The translations under genes and the position numbers were made by a program. From NCBI RefSeq assembly GCF_000769915.1, contig NZ_JRLV01000008.1:1-64000 (forward strand): 64,000 nucleotides of DNA. The letters run 5' to 3'. The notes under the pieces are model-generated. The model had not been told where the DNA came from. It did not search any database and was given only the letters and a program-made list of their open reading frames with translations. The stretch comes from Flavobacterium beibuense F44-8. GTDB lineage: Bacteria; Bacteroidota; Bacteroidia; Flavobacteriales; Flavobacteriaceae. Shown one piece after another: positions 53,257 through 61,424 of the stretch (the stretch's first letter is position 1; each line of letters opens with the position of its first letter).

Positions 53257-53963
53257 TCACAGTTGCCGTCAATATCACAGCTTTCCCCTTTTATGGTCTC
53301 AAAAGAGGTTTTAGGCTGACAAGCCTGCCATTCTTCAAAGGCTTTTTCCAGTGTTTGTGTAAAGGCTTCGCTTTCCTGAGCTCCTGATACGGCATATTTA
53401 CGGTTAAATACGAAAAATGGTACTCCTCGTACACCCAGCTGTTGTGCCTCGTTTATATCGGCTATAACATCATTTGTAAACTCACCGTTATTCATAGCAT
53501 CGGCAAGTTTATTGGCATCCAGTTCCAGTTCTATAGCCAGTAGTAAAAGCGTTTGGGCATCATCAATGTTTTTCCCTTCTGTAAAATAAGCCTTAAACAG
53601 TCTTTCCTCTGCCTCGTTTTGCTTACCGTGTTTTTTAGCAAAATGTAAAAAACGATGTGCATTAAAACTATTGGCAGGTATAGCTTTGTCAAAGTTATAG
53701 GTAAGTCCTACCTGTGCTGCCATATTGGTTACATAATCGTTCATGCCTTTTGCTTCCTCAAGGCTAATGTTTTTATGTTCGGCTAAGTACTCGTGTATGT
53801 TTTTGTTTGGGTCGGTTTTAAGTTCAGGCGAAAGCAAAAAGCTTTTCCATTCTATTTCCACGCCATTTTTCCATTCAAAAGTAGCAAGGGCCTCTTCAAA
53901 TCTTCTTTTGCCAATGTAGCAAAAGGGACACATAATGTCACTCCATATTTCTATTTTCATCAC
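53253..53963 (-). CDS. DsbA-family (FrnE-like) oxidoreductase
   Basis: This thioredoxin-fold protein of 236 residues has the redox motif CPFCYIGKRRFEEA near residue 12, the FrnE pattern. The cis-Pro region GVRGVPFFVFNRKYAVSGAQ is also present. It has no signal peptide, so it is a cytosolic disulfide isomerase-like protein; FrnE relatives take part in oxidative stress. A Cys-rich end (CQPKT...CDIDGNC) could bind metal. It is 18 bp downstream of the esterase gene on the same strand and is co-transcribed with it. Confidence 0.88.
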   Translation of the reverse strand: MMKIEIWSDIMCPFCYIGKRRFEEALATFEWKNGVEIEWKSFLLSPELKTDPNKNIHEYLAEHKNISLEEAKGMNDYVTNMAAQVGLTYNFDKAIPANSFNAHRFLHFAKKHGKQNEAEERLFKAYFTEGKNIDDAQTLLLLAIELELDANKLADAMNNGEFTNDVIADINEAQQLGVRGVPFFVFNRKYAVSGAQESEAFTQTLEKAFEEWQACQPKTSFETIKGESCDIDGNCD

Positions 53964-53981
53964 AGTAAAATTTATATGGGG

Positions 53982-54899
53982 TTAGTCACAAAAACTATAC
54001 CCGTTCCCTTTTTTGCACTCTTTATTTGTGGCAACAATTACGTGCGACTGCTCTTTTTTATTATTCAGTACATTGTTCATAAAGTCTACAACGGTTTGCG
54101 GATCCTTGCCAAACAGCTCGTCACTGTATTCGTGTCCGCCATTGCAATAGGTTACCAGTTTAGTACTTCCGTTAAGGCCAATAATGTGATTGTAAATAGA
54201 GTATGACCCAAAAAGCATAAGCCATCCTGAAGCATTTGTAGGACAATAATGATGTGCTGCTGTCCCGTAAGGTACTGTAGTGTCACAACTTCCGTGGAAA
54301 AGAAGTGTAGGGATAACACACTCTTTTGTGATGAGGTTAATATCCATAATAGCACCGGCACCCGATGTAACTCCGGCATATTTAAAATTTTTTGGGAGTT
54401 TATTAGGGTAAAGTCCCATTATATCCCTGTCCCAATAGGCTGCATGTAGTGCGGTTTCGGCACCGGCACTGCTGCCCGATATGAATATTTTTGCAGTATC
54501 GATATTGTATTTTTCACTGTTGTTAATAAAGTATAAGGTAGCCTGCCATAACTGGTTTGCAGCTATTTGTATGGCTTTTACTTTTTCGGTCAGGATGCCG
54601 TCACAGCTAAACTTGCGGTTTTTCATGTAAAGCGTGTAGCTTATAGATGCTGCCGCATAGCCCTGTGATGCTGCCTGTTTTGCAATGGTATGCCCCCATT
54701 CGCGTGTCCCTCCGGCAAAGCCTCCGCCATGAACGTGTATAAGTAATGGCTTTTTTTCTTTTCCCTGAGTTTTTGGCAGGAAAAGGTCGAGCTCCAGTTC
54801 TGTGGAGTCGTTTACAAAGTAGGTTAGTGTTTTAAAGTCCTGTGCTTTTGCCGAGATAAGGAATAGAAAGGCAAATAGCATGAATGAGAATTTTTTCAT
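53982..54899 (-). CDS. exported alpha/beta-hydrolase (esterase/lipase, HGGG type)
   Basis: A signal peptide (1-19) leads into an alpha/beta-hydrolase with the oxyanion motif HVHGGGFAGG, the nucleophile elbow GSSAGAE and the C-terminal catalytic histidine in NGGHEY. The pattern is that of hormone-sensitive-lipase-like esterases or peptidase S9-like carboxylesterases. The substrate is unknown. A TAAGTTTG box lies on the minus strand at 54927-54920. It is first in an operon with the DsbA-like gene. Confidence 0.87.
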   Translation of the reverse strand: MKKFSFMLFAFLFLISAKAQDFKTLTYFVNDSTELELDLFLPKTQGKEKKPLLIHVHGGGFAGGTREWGHTIAKQAASQGYAAASISYTLYMKNRKFSCDGILTEKVKAIQIAANQLWQATLYFINNSEKYNIDTAKIFISGSSAGAETALHAAYWDRDIMGLYPNKLPKNFKYAGVTSGAGAIMDINLITKECVIPTLLFHGSCDTTVPYGTAAHHYCPTNASGWLMLFGSYSIYNHIIGLNGSTKLVTYCNGGHEYSDELFGKDPQTVVDFMNNVLNNKKEQSHVIVATNKECKKGNGYSFCD

Positions 54900-54919
54900 G
54901 ATTTAGATACGGTTTGCTA

Positions 54920-54927
54920 CAAACTTA
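54920..54927 (-). promoter_or_regulatory. -7 box (TAAGTTTG) of the esterase/DsbA-like operon
   Basis: Exact TAnnTTTG match 21 bp before the start. The rest of the gap to ileS (54928-55152) is A/T rich, with an imperfect TACATTCG box at 55129-55136 for ileS. Confidence 0.45.
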
Positions 54928-55152
54928 CGTAAAAGTTTAAAGTCATTATTTTGGTACTTTTCCTTTAGCTATAAACGAAGCTATAGGGAGTAGCTGTTTT
55001 GAGGTTTTTGATTTTATAATTTATTCAACATTATGAGGTGTTTTTAACAAAATTGATTGCTGTTTTTTATGAAAACGTTATTTCTTGCGCAACTTTGATG
55101 ATTATTCCCATTCCTTAAAAAAAATCCTTACATTCGCAGATTATTTTTTAGA

Positions 55153-58100
55153 ATGCAATTTGTAATGAGCAAGAAGTTTACTGAATATAAGGGACTTGAC
55201 CTGCCAACAGTGGCGGGCGAGGTACTTGATTTCTGGAAGAAGGAAAATATTTTTGATAAGAGTGTAACTACGCGTGAGGGGAAACCGCAGTATGTGTTTT
55301 TTGAAGGCCCGCCTTCGGCAAACGGACTGCCGGGTATTCACCACGTAATGGCGCGTGCCATTAAAGATATTTTCTGCCGATACCAAACCCAGAAAGGTTT
55401 CCAGGTAAAACGTAAAGCCGGGTGGGATACACACGGACTTCCGGTAGAGCTTGGCACCGAAAAAGAACTTGGCATTACAAAAGAAGATATTGGTACAAAA
55501 ATATCTGTTGAAGAATATAACGAAGCCTGTAAGCGCACAGTAATGCGTTATACAGACGTATGGAATGACCTAACCGAAAAAATGGGTTACTGGGTAGATA
55601 TGGAAGATCCGTATGTTACCTACAAATCCAAATACATGGAGTCGGTTTGGTGGTTACTGAAACAGATTTATGATAAAGGACTTTTATACAAAGGGTATAC
55701 TATACAGCCTTATTCGCCTAAAGCGGGTACAGGTTTAAGTTCGCACGAGGTGAACCAGCCGGGTGCTTACCGTGATGTGACAGATACTACTATCGTAGCT
55801 CAGTTTAAAACGGTAGCAGATACGCTTCCTGATTTCCTTAAAGGATTTGGAGAAGTAGATATCATGGCTTGGACCACTACACCATGGACGTTACCAAGTA
55901 ACACAGCACTTACCGTAGGACCAAATATTGATTATGTACTGGTGCAAACTTTTAACCAGTATACATTTGAGCCGATAAATGTAGTGCTTGCCAAAAACCT
56001 TATAGGGAAACAGTTTGGTAAAAACTATTTTGTAAGTGAAGATGCTGCCGATTTTGAAAACTTTAAAGAAGGAGATAAAAAAATACCATACAAAGTACTT
56101 GCTGAAGGAAAAGGTAAAGACCTTGTAGGAATACGTTACGAGCAGTTATTACCGTTTGTATTACCATACCAAAACCCGGAGAATGCTTTCCGTGTAATTT
56201 CGGGTGACTTCGTTACTACCGAGGACGGTACCGGTATAGTTCACACTGCGCCTACTTTTGGTGCTGATGATGCCAAGGTGGCAAAAGAGGCTAAGCCGGA
56301 AGTACCACCTATGCTTGTGCTGGATAAAAACGGAAATCCTGTGCCGCTTGTAGATCTTCAGGGAAGATTTATTGACGGACTGGGAGATCTTTCAGGTAAG
56401 TACGTGAAAAACGAATACTACGATAAAGGAGAAGCGCCTGAAAAATCAGTAGATGTTGAAATCGCTATCCGATTAAAAGAAGAAAACAAAGCCTTTAAGG
56501 TTGAGAAATATGTTCACAGTTATCCGCACAGTTGGAGAACAGATGAGCCTTTACTATACTATCCGTTAGATAGCTGGTTTATCCGTGTTACCGAAGTGAA
56601 AGACAGGATGTTTGAACTGAACGAAACCATTAACTGGAAGCCTAAAGCTACCGGTGAAGGACGTTTTGGTAACTGGCTTAAAAATGCCAACGACTGGAAC
56701 CTTTCACGTTCCCGTTACTGGGGTATCCCGCTTCCTATATGGAGAACAGAGGATAAGACAGAAGAAATGATTATCGGTTCTGCAGAAGAACTGTACAATG
56801 AAATAGAAAAAGCTATAGCAGCTGGTGTTATGGGCGAAAATCCGTTTAAAGGGTTTGAGCCGGGTAATATGAGCGAAGATAACTATGAGCTTATCGACCT
56901 GCATAAAAATGTTGTAGATGGCTTAACACTGGTTTCGCCAAGCGGAAAACCAATGAAGCGCGAAAGCGACCTTATTGATGTTTGGTTTGATAGTGGTGCT
57001 ATGCCTTATGCACAATGGCACTATCCTTTTGAAAATAAGGAGATGGTAGATAACCATACGGCTTATCCTGCCGATTTTATTGCCGAAGGGGTAGACCAGA
57101 CAAGGGGTTGGTTCTATACGCTACATGCTATAGGTACACTGGTATTTGATCAGGTAGCTTATAAGAATGTAGTGAGTAACGGACTTGTACTGGATAAGAA
57201 CGGACAGAAAATGTCCAAGCGTTTGGGCAATGCGGTAGATCCGTTTGAGACACTTGCAGAATACGGTCCTGATGCTACCCGCTGGTATATGATTAGTAAT
57301 GCAAACCCTTGGGATAATCTTAAGTTTGATATAGAGGGAGTGGCCGAAGTAAGACGTAAATTCTTTGGTACTCTGTATAATACATATTCATTCTTTGCGT
57401 TATATGCCAATATTGACAACTTCAGTTTTGCTGAACCGGAAGTTCCGCTTAATGAAAGGCCTGAAATAGACCGTTGGATACTATCTGAGCTTAATACGCT
57501 TATAAAAGATGTAGACAGTTTCTATGCAGACTATGAGCCTACAAGAGCGACAAGAGCTATTTCCGACTTTGTTCAGGAGAATTTGAGTAACTGGTATGTA
57601 CGACTTTGCAGAAGACGTTTCTGGAAAGGTGAGTATGCACAGGATAAAATAGCGGCTTATCAAACGCTTTATACGTGCCTTGTAACTGTGGCTAAACTAA
57701 GTGCTCCTGTAGCGCCTTTCTTTATGGACAGACTTTATAAAGATTTAACACAAGCTTCACAGAAAGAGACATTCGAAAGCGTACATTTGGCCGATTTTCC
57801 GCAGTATGCTGATAACTTTGTTGATAAATCGTTAGAAAGCAGAATGGAGAAGGCGCAAACAATTTCATCATTAGTCCTTTCGTTAAGGAAGAAGGAGATG
57901 ATTAAAGTGCGCCAACCGTTGCAAAAGGTAATGATACCGGTACTTGACGCAAAACAGAAGGGTGAGATTGAAGCAGTTTCAGAACTGATTAAGGCTGAGG
58001 TAAATGTGAAGGAAATTGAGTTGATGGACGACGCTTCAGACGTGCTTGTTAAGCAAATCAAACCTAACTTTAAAGTGCTGGGGCCACGATTCGGTAAAGA

Positions 58101-58566
58101 TATGGGTCTGATTTCCAAAGAGATACAAAATTTATCACAGGAACAGATCAATGAGATCGAGAAGAGCGGCAGCCTGGATGTTGTTGTTTCAGGAAAAAGT
58201 ATTACTTTAACAAACGAAGATGTTGAGATTTCTTCGCAGGATATTGAAGGCTGGTTAGTGGCAAATTCAAACGGTATTACAGTAGCGCTTGATATTACCA
58301 TTACCGACGAACTAAGGAACGAAGGTATTGCCCGAGAGCTTGTAAACAGAATTCAGAACATAAGGAAAGATTCAGGATTTGAAGTTACCGACAGGATTAA
58401 GGTTTACCTGAAAGATAACCAGGTGCTGGAACAGGCGGTTAAGAGTAACGAAAGTTACATCAAGTCTGAAACCCTTACAGATGAGCTGATATTTAACGAA
58501 GAAATTGAAAACGGTACAGAAATTGAATTTGATGAGATAAAAACACTAGTATTAATTTCAAAATAA
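55153..58566 (+). CDS. ileS: isoleucyl-tRNA synthetase (type 2, swapped HIGH motif)
   Basis: This class I synthetase charges tRNA-Ile. It has 1137 residues from the ATG at 55153, or from M5 at 55165. The Rossmann core shows ANGLPGIHHVMAR (57-69), where the usual H-x-G-H is G61-I-H-H64, and the KMSKR loop GQKMSKRLGNAVDP. The editing domain has WTTTPWTLPSNTAL. The long form without a C-terminal Cys4 zinc finger is the type-2 (IleRS2) clade. A swapped GxHH motif is known from a subset of IleRS2 and is associated with very high mupirocin resistance (established knowledge; not tested here). It is followed by the traR/dksA-like gene and lspA. Confidence 0.95.
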   Translation: MQFVMSKKFTEYKGLDLPTVAGEVLDFWKKENIFDKSVTTREGKPQYVFFEGPPSANGLPGIHHVMARAIKDIFCRYQTQKGFQVKRKAGWDTHGLPVELGTEKELGITKEDIGTKISVEEYNEACKRTVMRYTDVWNDLTEKMGYWVDMEDPYVTYKSKYMESVWWLLKQIYDKGLLYKGYTIQPYSPKAGTGLSSHEVNQPGAYRDVTDTTIVAQFKTVADTLPDFLKGFGEVDIMAWTTTPWTLPSNTALTVGPNIDYVLVQTFNQYTFEPINVVLAKNLIGKQFGKNYFVSEDAADFENFKEGDKKIPYKVLAEGKGKDLVGIRYEQLLPFVLPYQNPENAFRVISGDFVTTEDGTGIVHTAPTFGADDAKVAKEAKPEVPPMLVLDKNGNPVPLVDLQGRFIDGLGDLSGKYVKNEYYDKGEAPEKSVDVEIAIRLKEENKAFKVEKYVHSYPHSWRTDEPLLYYPLDSWFIRVTEVKDRMFELNETINWKPKATGEGRFGNWLKNANDWNLSRSRYWGIPLPIWRTEDKTEEMIIGSAEELYNEIEKAIAAGVMGENPFKGFEPGNMSEDNYELIDLHKNVVDGLTLVSPSGKPMKRESDLIDVWFDSGAMPYAQWHYPFENKEMVDNHTAYPADFIAEGVDQTRGWFYTLHAIGTLVFDQVAYKNVVSNGLVLDKNGQKMSKRLGNAVDPFETLAEYGPDATRWYMISNANPWDNLKFDIEGVAEVRRKFFGTLYNTYSFFALYANIDNFSFAEPEVPLNERPEIDRWILSELNTLIKDVDSFYADYEPTRATRAISDFVQENLSNWYVRLCRRRFWKGEYAQDKIAAYQTLYTCLVTVAKLSAPVAPFFMDRLYKDLTQASQKETFESVHLADFPQYADNFVDKSLESRMEKAQTISSLVLSLRKKEMIKVRQPLQKVMIPVLDAKQKGEIEAVSELIKAEVNVKEIELMDDASDVLVKQIKPNFKVLGPRFGKDMGLISKEIQNLSQEQINEIEKSGSLDVVVSGKSITLTNEDVEISSQDIEGWLVANSNGITVALDITITDELRNEGIARELVNRIQNIRKDSGFEVTDRIKVYLKDNQVLEQAVKSNESYIKSETLTDELIFNEEIENGTEIEFDEIKTLVLISK

Positions 58567-58573
58567 TTGAAAT

Positions 58574-58957
58574 ATGGTAGATGAGCAGCAAATAAGATAT
58601 TCGGACGCGGATTTAGCCGAGTTTAAGGAACTTATTACTAAAAAGATAGAAAAAGCTAAAGCTGATCTTGACTTAATTAAGAGTGCCTATATGAATGATT
58701 TAAACAACGGTACAGATGATACATCGCCTACGTTTAAAGCATTTGAAGAAGGTAGTGAGACTATGTCTAAAGAAGCCAACTCTCAGCTTGCTATCCGTCA
58801 GGAAAAGTTTATTCGTGATCTTAAAAATGCCCTTATAAGAATTGAAAACAAAACTTATGGCATTTGTAAAGTAACCGGTAAGCTTATTGGTAAAGAAAGA
58901 CTTAAACTTGTACCGCACGCTACCATGAGTATCGAAGCAAAAAACATGCAAAGATAA
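58574..58957 (+). CDS. TraR/DksA-like protein without the zinc cysteines
   Basis: The protein has 127 residues: an N-terminal coiled coil (about 8-90) and a C-terminal segment corresponding to the DksA zinc finger, YGICKVTGKLIGKERL. Only one of the four cysteines is kept. The usual second Cys is T and the last pair falls at PHATMSIEAK, so zinc binding is unlikely. It starts 7 bp after ileS. DksA binds RNA polymerase to alter the response to ppGpp; whether this form does is unknown. The same degenerate finger is, as far as I recall, common in flavobacteria. Confidence 0.85.
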   Translation: MVDEQQIRYSDADLAEFKELITKKIEKAKADLDLIKSAYMNDLNNGTDDTSPTFKAFEEGSETMSKEANSQLAIRQEKFIRDLKNALIRIENKTYGICKVTGKLIGKERLKLVPHATMSIEAKNMQR

Positions 58958-58963
58958 ATAGTA

Positions 58964-58998
58964 ATATCAGGGCTGCTTTTAGCGGCCCTGACTTTTTT
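58964..58998 (+). terminator. terminator after the ileS-traR/dksA-like pair
   Basis: TCAGGGCTGC pairs with GCGGCCCTGA (one G-U) around TTTTA, followed by CTTTTTT. Confidence 0.88.
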
Positions 58999-59122
58999 GT
59001 TTTTATCACCTTACTTAACACGCCTTGACCTGTAACCCTAAAATCCCGTATACAGGCACGCTTTTTTACGGTTTATTTCTCCATATTAAACCTTTTGCAT
59101 TCTATTAACTAAGGTCTGGTAA

Positions 59123-59151
59123 TTGTTATTTAATAATTTCATTTATTTTTG
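59123..59151 (+). promoter_or_regulatory. promoter of lspA
   Basis: TTG (59123-59125), an 18-bp spacer and TATTTTTG (59144-59151) match the consensus. The start codon follows 17 bp later. Confidence 0.7.
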
Positions 59152-59168
59152 CGGGTAAAATTTTAAAA

Positions 59169-59792
59169 ATGTCTTTAAAGAAAGCCTACCTTATTGTTAT
59201 TCTTGTACTGATTATTGATCAGGTTTCAAAAATCTATATTAAAACTCATTTTAAACTTGATGAGTTTATAAAAGTTATGGATTTAAACTGGTTTAGGATA
59301 CACTTTATTGAAAACGAAGGTATGGCATGGGGTGCTGTTATTCCGGGAGCGCATGGTAAGCTGATACTTACTCTTTTCAGGATAGTAGCTGTAGGTGGTA
59401 TAGGATACTGGCTATATGACTCTGTCAAGAAAAATTACTCCAATTATCTTATTGTTTCCATATCACTTATTTTGGCAGGTGCTTTTGGTAATATCATTGA
59501 CTCGGTTTTCTACGGACTTATTTTTGATTACAGCAGTACAAACCATGTGGCTACTTTATTTTCAGAGAATCCATACGGAACAGTATTTCACGGTAAGGTG
59601 GTAGATATGTTCTATTTCCCGATATGGAAAGGCCAGTTGCCTTCATGGCTGCCGTTTTGGGGAGGTCAGAATTTTCTTTTCTTTAATGCTATTTTTAACG
59701 TTGCCGATGCGGCAATTTCTGTAGGTGTGGCTATACTGCTTCTTTTCAATAAAAGAGCGTTTGCTAAGCCTCAGGGTGTAGTTACAGAATAG
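59169..59792 (+). CDS. lspA: lipoprotein signal peptidase
   Basis: LspA cuts the signal peptides of prolipoproteins in the inner membrane. The protein has four membrane segments and the two catalytic aspartates in GNIIDSVFYG and NVADAAIS. At 207 residues it has the longer periplasmic loop seen in Bacteroidetes. It is needed by the lipoproteins in this window, such as the DUF5689 and NlpE-like proteins. It has its own promoter although it follows ileS and the traR/dksA-like gene. Confidence 0.95.
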   Translation: MSLKKAYLIVILVLIIDQVSKIYIKTHFKLDEFIKVMDLNWFRIHFIENEGMAWGAVIPGAHGKLILTLFRIVAVGGIGYWLYDSVKKNYSNYLIVSISLILAGAFGNIIDSVFYGLIFDYSSTNHVATLFSENPYGTVFHGKVVDMFYFPIWKGQLPSWLPFWGGQNFLFFNAIFNVADAAISVGVAILLLFNKRAFAKPQGVVTE

Positions 59793-59793
59793 T

Positions 59794-60357
59794 TTAAAAT
59801 CGGTAAATCTCTTTTGGTGTAATACAGTAGTCCAATATCATATCGTTTGGGTGAATGTCGTCTATGCTTTCTTCTGCTTCAAAAAAGGACAATCCTATTT
59901 TTATAACGTCTTCCCGGCAATTCGCTAAAAAGCGGTCGTAAAACCCTTTTCCATAACCTGTGCGGTGCCCTTTGGTATCAAAAGCCAGTAGCGGTACAAA
60001 TACCAGGTCTATTTTAGTATCGGGTACCTCTATGCCGTCAACCGGTTCCGGTATGCCGTATTCGTTTTTCTTAAGGCGGGTATTGTCGGTAAGCAGGTAT
60101 TGTGTCATGCTGCAGTCGTCAAAATTAGATTTTGAAACTACTACTTCTTTGTCTTTTCCTGCCAGTATTTGTAAAATGTATTCGGTTTGGATTTCCTTAT
60201 GCTCTTCAATACTTAGAAACAGGTGGAAGTAGGTTTTGTTCCAAATATCCAGTTTTAGTAGTTGGTTGGCTATTGCCAGGCTTTGTTCTTCAATCTCATC
60301 AAAGCTCATAGCGTTACGAAGTGCCTTATATTTTATGCGGAGTTCTTTTTTAATCAT
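59794..60357 (-). CDS. 5-formyltetrahydrofolate cyclo-ligase
   Basis: This enzyme converts 5-formyl-THF to 5,10-methenyl-THF with ATP. The ATP-binding GYGKGFYDRFL and the VFVPLLAFDTKGHRTGYGKG segments are characteristic. The start MIKKELRIKYKALR (60357) is preferred over one 11 codons upstream; it overlaps the upstream gene's stop by 8 bp. It is convergent with lspA with only one base between stops. Confidence 0.92.
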   Translation of the reverse strand: MIKKELRIKYKALRNAMSFDEIEEQSLAIANQLLKLDIWNKTYFHLFLSIEEHKEIQTEYILQILAGKDKEVVVSKSNFDDCSMTQYLLTDNTRLKKNEYGIPEPVDGIEVPDTKIDLVFVPLLAFDTKGHRTGYGKGFYDRFLANCREDVIKIGLSFFEAEESIDDIHPNDMILDYCITPKEIYRF

Positions 60358-61321
60358 GTTGCAGTTTTTGGGTAATATGGAAAACAGCATCTCCCTGATA
60401 TACTATAGGAGCATCGTTAGCATTAATAATATATCCGGCATGTGGCGCTTTTACCTTGTGCTCAAATTTGCCAAACGGATCGGTTATATAAGCGATTACT
60501 TCACCCTTTTCCACAAATTTACCTACGTTACAATGCAGCTGGAATAATCCTGAAAATTTAGCACGTACCCATCCTGATCTTTCAATATAAATAGAAGGGC
60601 CTGGGGCTTCCTTAGCGTTCTTTTTCGGGTTTAGCATATCAAAGTGCGCTAAAAAGCGTTTTGCACCTTTTACTCCATCCTGAGTAATGTCGTTGTTAAT
60701 GTCTAACGATTTTCCTCCTTCAAACAACAGCATTTTTACACCCATCCTGCCACAGGCACTCCTAAACGACCCCGAAATGTTTTTGGAATACAGGGTGAAA
60801 GGAGCGTTAAATACATCGGCAAGCTGTTTCAGCTCTTCATTGTTTGGTACAATTCGTATTTGAGCGGCATTAAATCTGCTGGCACCACCGGCATGAAAAT
60901 CTACACAGTAATCTATATGAGGTACGATTTCGTTTAAAAGATGAAAAGCAAAACGACTCGCAAGTGATCCGTTCTTACTGCCCGGGAAAACCCTGTTGAG
61001 GTCACGCCCATCCGGAAATTCACGGGTTTTGTTCACAAACCCGAATACGTTAATTACCGGAATACAGATAATCGTTCCGCGTTTGGGTTTATTTATTTTG
61101 CGTACTATAAGCTGGCGTACTATCTCAACGCCGTTAATTTCGTCTCCGTGCAGCCCGGCACTAAAAAGTACAATGGGTCCGTCGGTTTTAGCCCTTTCCA
61201 CTATAATAGGAACCTTGAGTTTCGTCATAGTATGCAGGCGTGCAATTTCCATGTTTATGGTTTTGCTCTCGCCCGGTAATACGGTTTCTCCCAGTATGGT
61301 AATCTCCCTGTGTTTTGCCAT
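60350..61321 (-). CDS. succinylglutamate desuccinylase/aspartoacylase family protein (M14-like)
   Basis: This zinc-dependent deacylase of 323 residues has the metal pair in SAGLHGDEINGVEI and a later His in DFHAGGASR. The catalytic Glu region (LFEGGKSLD) follows. The C-terminal part (about 235-320) resembles a biotinyl/lipoyl-like beta-barrel, as in other AstE-like proteins. Substrate unknown. It heads a two-gene operon with folate cyclo-ligase, whose start is coupled to its stop. Confidence 0.85.
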   Translation of the reverse strand: MAKHREITILGETVLPGESKTINMEIARLHTMTKLKVPIIVERAKTDGPIVLFSAGLHGDEINGVEIVRQLIVRKINKPKRGTIICIPVINVFGFVNKTREFPDGRDLNRVFPGSKNGSLASRFAFHLLNEIVPHIDYCVDFHAGGASRFNAAQIRIVPNNEELKQLADVFNAPFTLYSKNISGSFRSACGRMGVKMLLFEGGKSLDINNDITQDGVKGAKRFLAHFDMLNPKKNAKEAPGPSIYIERSGWVRAKFSGLFQLHCNVGKFVEKGEVIAYITDPFGKFEHKVKAPHAGYIINANDAPIVYQGDAVFHITQKLQHD

Positions 61322-61391
61322 AATTTTACAGAAAGGGTAAAAATAGGAATTATCACTAATTTTTATGTGTTTAACCTGTGTTTTTTAAGAC

Positions 61392-61420
61392 TTGGTGTAA
61401 TGATTTGTTTTTTAAATTTG
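61392..61420 (+). promoter_or_regulatory. promoter of uvrC (implies a leaderless or nearly leaderless transcript)
   Basis: TTG (61392-61394), an 18-bp spacer and TAAATTTG (61413-61420) match the consensus, and the -7 box ends only 4 bp before the uvrC start codon, so transcription should begin at or next to the ATG. Confidence 0.65.
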
Positions 61421-61424
61421 TAGT

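Noticed and set aside
57735..58301. 188-codon minus-strand ORF
   Set aside because: It lies wholly inside ileS, has no recognisable domain and looks like a Ser/Ile-rich shadow of the synthetase.
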